NCBI RefSeq assembly: GCF_900101435.1
Contig: NZ_FMZH01000002.1
Span: 434,001 to 498,000, forward strand
Length of the DNA: 64,000 bases
Source: Pedobacter soli
Lineage (GTDB): Bacteria; Bacteroidota; Bacteroidia; Sphingobacteriales; Sphingobacteriaceae
Direction: 5' to 3'
In this document: positions 61,321 to 64,000 of the stretch, piece after piece
Layout: each line of letters opens with the position of its first letter
Numbering within the stretch: position 1 is the first letter of the stretch
The notes under the pieces: model-generated
The model's input: only the letters and a program-made list of their open reading frames with translations
Told to the model about the DNA's origin: nothing
Databases searched by the model: none
Program-made: the position numbers and the translations under genes

Positions 61321-61929
61321 ATGGCAAGATATACAGGCCCAAAATCAAAAATCGCCCGTAAATTCAGAGAACCAATTTTCGGTCCTGATAAGGTGTTAGA
61401 CAGAAAAAATTATCCTCCTGGACAACACGGTGTGTCTAAAAGAAGAGGAAAACAATCTGAGTATGCAATCCAGTTAATGGAGAAACAAAAAGTAAAATAT
61501 ACTTATGGTGTATTAGAAAAGCAGTTCAGTAACTTGTTTAAAAAAGCATCTTCTCGTGCTGGTATTACCGGTGATAACTTACTTCAGTTATTAGAAGCAC
61601 GTTTAGATAACACAGTATACCGTTTAGGTATTGCAACAACCCGTTCTGGTGCACGCCAGTTAGTTAGCCATAAACACGTAACCGTGAATGGTGAAGTTGT
61701 AAATATCCCTTCATATCAGTTAAAAGCTGGTGATGTGGTTGCTGTTCGTGAAAAATCTAAATCATTAGAATCAATTAGTAACTCAGTTGCAGGCAGAACA
61801 ATTAACAAGTTCGCATGGTTAGAGTGGAACGCTGGTGAATTAACCGGTAAATTCTTAACTTACCCTCAACGTGATGAGATTCCTGAAAACATCAAGGAAA
61901 ACTTAATCATCGAGTTGTACTCAAAGTAA
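61321..61929 (+). CDS. rpsD: 30S ribosomal protein S4
   Basis: S4, 202 residues, an early 16S-binding protein and fidelity factor. The S4 RNA-binding domain is [20 protein letters not shown] (partly quoted) and [20 protein letters not shown]. The zinc-free N-terminus [18 protein letters not shown] lacks cysteines. In E. coli S4 represses this operon. Confidence 0.97.
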   Translation: MARYTGPKSKIARKFREPIFGPDKVLDRKNYPPGQHGVSKRRGKQSEYAIQLMEKQKVKYTYGVLEKQFSNLFKKASSRAGITGDNLLQLLEARLDNTVYRLGIATTRSGARQLVSHKHVTVNGEVVNIPSYQLKAGDVVAVREKSKSLESISNSVAGRTINKFAWLEWNAGELTGKFLTYPQRDEIPENIKENLIIELYSK

Positions 61930-61940
61930 TAAATAAGCTA

Positions 61941-61973
61941 GTTAATTACCTCAAAAGGGTAATTAACTTTTTT
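61941..61973 (+). terminator. Terminator-like hairpin between rpsD and rpoA
   Basis: GTTAATTACC (61941-61950) pairs with GGTAATTAAC (61958-61967), followed by TTTTTTC. It has the form of an intrinsic terminator yet lies inside the conserved rpsD-rpoA-rplQ order, so it may attenuate rather than end transcription. Confidence 0.7.
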
Positions 61974-62014
61974 CTTGTTACTATATATTCAATAACGAAT
62001 TTAAAAAATTATAA

Positions 62015-63007
62015 ATGGCAATTTTAGCATTTCAGAAACCTGACAAAGTGATCATGCAGAAATCAACTGATTTCGATGGCACATTTGAATTTCGTCCTTT
62101 AGAGCCCGGTTTCGGTGTAACAATTGGTAATGCCTTAAGAAGAATTTTACTTTCTTCGTTAGAAGGTTATGCTATTACTACTATTCGTTTTTCAGGCGTT
62201 TCTCACGAGTTTTCTACCATGAAAGGTGTTGTAGAAGATTTAACTGATATCATCTTGAACTTAAAACAAGTTCGTTTTAAGAAAACAGGCGATTCAGGTG
62301 ATTCTGAAAAAGTTTTCATCATCGTTAATGGTCAGGATCAGTTCAAAGCTGGTGATATCACTAAATTCTCTAACAACTTTACAGTTTTAAACCCTGAGCA
62401 CGTAATCTGCAACATGGATAAATCTGTTACTTTGGAAGTGGAATTAACCATCAATAAAGGACGTGGTTATGTACCTGCTGAAGAAAATAAAGTTGCTGAT
62501 GCTGTTGTAGGTGTTATTGCGATCGATTCGATTTATACTCCGATGAAAAATGTAAAATACACGATCGAAAACTTTCGTGTTGAGCAAAAAACGGATTATG
62601 AAAAATTAGTATTGGATATCTCTACTGACGGTTCAATTCATCCTGAAGAAGCATTAAAAGAAGCGGCTAAGATCCTTATCCAACACTTCATGCTATTCTC
62701 TGATGAGAATTTAGTATTAGAATCTCAGGCTAAAGAAGAAACTAAAGAAGTTGACGAGGAAATTTTACACATGCGTAAAATCCTTAAAACTGAATTGGTA
62801 GATATGGACTTATCAGTTAGAGCATTAAACTGCTTAAAAGCTGCTGATATCCGCACTTTAGCTGATTTAGTTTCTTACGATGTTGCTGATATGTTAAAAT
62901 TCAGAAACTTCGGTAAAAAATCTTTAACAGAGATTCAGGAACTTGTAAAATCAAAAGGTTTATCATTTGGTATGAACCTGTCTAAATTTAAATTAGACGA
63001 AGAGTAA
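62015..63007 (+). CDS. rpoA: RNA polymerase alpha subunit
   Basis: RpoA, 330 residues. The N-terminal assembly domain has [21 protein letters not shown] and [11 protein letters not shown], and the C-terminal domain (from about residue 250) has the helix-hairpin-helix [21 protein letters not shown] and [12 protein letters not shown], which contacts UP elements and activators. The linker is acidic. A terminator-like hairpin precedes it and palindromes follow. Confidence 0.98.
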   Translation: MAILAFQKPDKVIMQKSTDFDGTFEFRPLEPGFGVTIGNALRRILLSSLEGYAITTIRFSGVSHEFSTMKGVVEDLTDIILNLKQVRFKKTGDSGDSEKVFIIVNGQDQFKAGDITKFSNNFTVLNPEHVICNMDKSVTLEVELTINKGRGYVPAEENKVADAVVGVIAIDSIYTPMKNVKYTIENFRVEQKTDYEKLVLDISTDGSIHPEEALKEAAKILIQHFMLFSDENLVLESQAKEETKEVDEEILHMRKILKTELVDMDLSVRALNCLKAADIRTLADLVSYDVADMLKFRNFGKKSLTEIQELVKSKGLSFGMNLSKFKLDEE

Positions 63008-63010
63008 AAA

Positions 63011-63098
63011 GCATGGCGCCATGCGCTTAGCGCTAAGCGTTGAATAAAATAATTTATAACAGTGTATAATTCCCTCTGAGACAGAGACGGTATACACT
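63011..63098 (+). other. Palindrome-rich leader of rplQ
   Basis: Between rpoA and rplQ lie GCATGGCGCCATGC (63011-63024) and CGCTTAGCGCTAAGCG (63024-63039), two adjoining perfect palindromes. A nested stem follows: AGTGTATA (63061-63068) with TATACACT (63091-63098), enclosing CTCTG (63074-63078) with CAGAG (63082-63086). No gene fits in this 104-base spacer. Confidence 0.75.
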
Positions 63099-63111
63099 TA
63101 ATCCAAGAACA

Positions 63112-63651
63112 ATGAGACACGGTAAAAAAGTTAATCACTTAGGCAGAACCGACAGCCACAGAAAAGCGATGTTAGCTAACATGGCTACTTCACTTATTAA
63201 AGCAAAAAGAATTACTACAACTTTAGCTAAAGCTAAAGCTTTACGTACTTATGTTGAGCCATTAATCACTAAAGCGAAAAATGACACCACTCACTCACGT
63301 CGTACAGTTTTCTCTTACCTACAGGATAAAGAAGTAATCACTATTTTGTTCCGCGAAGTGGCTGAGAAAGTTGCTAACCGTCCAGGTGGTTACACTCGTA
63401 TCATTAAATTAAACAATCGTCAGGGTGATAACGCTGAGATGGCTTTAATTGAACTGGTAGATTATAACGAAGTTTACGGTAAAGAAGTAGAAGCTAAAGA
63501 AGAGAAGAAAACTACTCGTCGTGGTAGAAGCAAATCTGCTGCTGCTCCTAAAAAAGCTGCTGAAGCGAAAGCTGAGGTTGCTGAAGAGGCTGCACCAGAA
63601 GCTGCTCCTGCTGAAGAAGCTCCAGCTACTGAAGAACCAAAAGGCGAATAA
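63112..63651 (+). CDS. rplQ: 50S ribosomal protein L17 with acidic tail
   Basis: L17, 179 residues. The core [20 protein letters not shown] and [18 protein letters not shown] (about residues 1-122) is canonical. The last 55 residues are an Ala/Glu/Lys/Pro-rich extension ([20 protein letters not shown]) absent from E. coli L17 (127 residues) and probably disordered. It ends the ribosomal cluster, and a strong terminator follows. Confidence 0.97.
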   Translation: MRHGKKVNHLGRTDSHRKAMLANMATSLIKAKRITTTLAKAKALRTYVEPLITKAKNDTTHSRRTVFSYLQDKEVITILFREVAEKVANRPGGYTRIIKLNNRQGDNAEMALIELVDYNEVYGKEVEAKEEKKTTRRGRSKSAAAPKKAAEAKAEVAEEAAPEAAPAEEAPATEEPKGE

Positions 63652-63670
63652 TTTTATTCACCTTAAAATA

Positions 63671-63704
63671 AAAAAAGTCCTGTTCGAAAGAGCAGGACTT
63701 TTTT
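63671..63704. terminator. Terminator after rplQ
   Basis: AAAAAAGTCCTG (63671-63682) pairs with CAGGACTTTTTT (63693-63704) across a ten-base loop. T runs on both strands allow it to work in either direction. Confidence 0.93.
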
Positions 63705-63722
63705 GTTTTATATGCTTTTGAT

Positions 63723-63796
63723 CGTCATTGCGAGGTACGAAGCAATCTTAATGCGATCGTTGTAAGATTGCTTCGTCGTTCCTCCTCGCAATGACG
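63723..63796. repeat. Long imperfect palindrome (REP/MITE-like)
   Basis: CGTCATTGCGAGG at 63723-63735 is the reverse complement of 63784-63796, and ACGAAGCAATCTTA at 63737-63750 of 63763-63776. The 74-base unit forms one long hairpin. GTCATTGCGAGG...AAGCAATCT elements are known as dispersed repeats in many bacterial genomes. Confidence 0.8.
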
Positions 63797-63808
63797 GGTA
63801 AATTTGAT

Positions 63809-63818
63809 CAAACGTTTG
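63809..63818. promoter_or_regulatory. LacI-like operator upstream of the last gene
   Basis: CAAACGTTTG is identical to the ten-base core of the two operators at 16970-16979 and 17142-17151. It lies 69 bases before the start at 63887. Confidence 0.45.
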
Positions 63819-63886
63819 TCTCATTTTTTCATTACATGGTTTTATTTCAAGCAGCTATGCATAAATTAGCTTCAAACAAATTAAAC

Positions 63887-64000
63887 ATGAAATTTAGGTT
63901 TTTTCTATTCTCCTGCCTTTTGTGGCAGTCAGCTCTCCATGCACAAACACTAAAATATGCCAATGGCAACAACTCATGGAATGCCGATTCGCTGGGTAAC
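63887..64000 (+). CDS. Secreted protein, N-terminal fragment
   Basis: The last 38 codons of the window begin MKFRFFLFSCLLWQSALHAQ, a signal peptide, and continue TLKYANGNNSWNADSLGN into the next window. The mature start is reminiscent of secreted carbohydrate-active Bacteroidota proteins, but the fragment is too short to name. The LacI-like operator upstream fits a catabolic gene. Confidence 0.7.
   Translation, partial: MKFRFFLFSCLLWQSALHAQTLKYANGNNSWNADSLGN

Overview
The window looks like a chromosomal segment of a Bacteroidota, most likely a Pedobacter-like member of the Sphingobacteriaceae. The evidence is TAnnTTTG-type promoters with few Shine-Dalgarno sequences, a SusC/SusD pair, PorP/SprF and gliding-type C-terminal (type IX secretion) genes, the YtxJ protein, LytS/LytTR two-component genes, and the sequence character of the ribosomal proteins. 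No tRNA, rRNA, CRISPR array, integrase or transposase is visible.

Layout. 1-1740: end of mqo, a spacer packed with palindromes, then ytxJ, a tiny lipoprotein and ribH. 1.9-11 kb: a giant alpha-2-macroglobulin with a SusC-like insert, then a LytTR regulator and a LytS-type kinase separated by a GIY-YIG gene that sits inside a 24-bp inverted repeat. 11.2-16.9 kb: ordinary housekeeping genes (ArsC/Spx-like reductase, carboxypeptidase-like protein, M1 peptidase, RidA, methyltransferase, VF530, small secreted proteins). 17.3-27.8 kb: a sulfur/sulfonation island (CHR transporter, PAPS-type sulfotransferase, CysQ, CysC, SusC/SusD, arylsulfate sulfotransferase-like lipoprotein) preceded by two LacI/PurR-like operators. 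28.9-32.6 kb: rpsL-rpsG-fusA-rpsJ with its own promoter and terminator. 32.7-48.4 kb: about 16 kb of unrelated genes (small hydrophilic proteins, GH63-like glucosidase plus SDR, dGTPase, a collagen-like/YadA-head-like adhesin with type IX genes, a fungal-type prephenate dehydrogenase, a TSUP transporter pair). 48.4-63.7 kb: the rest of the S10-spc-alpha ribosomal cluster from rplC to rplQ, restarted from a good promoter. 63.9 kb: the start of another secreted protein behind a LacI-like operator.

How the parts fit. The sulfonation island is the most system-like region. CysC makes PAPS, the cytosolic sulfotransferase uses it, CysQ removes the PAP by-product, and the CHR-family permease could handle sulfate. 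The following SusC/SusD and ASST-like lipoprotein put a PAPS-independent sulfuryl-transfer protein at the cell surface. The collagen-like adhesin, the gliding C-terminal-domain protein and PorP/SprF form a compact surface-adhesin cassette. The ribosomal cluster is cut into two transcription units, and many of its spacers hold different inverted-repeat elements, two of which (around fusA) share a hairpin with a compensatory base-pair change.

All calls rest on reading the sequence and on remembered family features. No database search or structure prediction was run.
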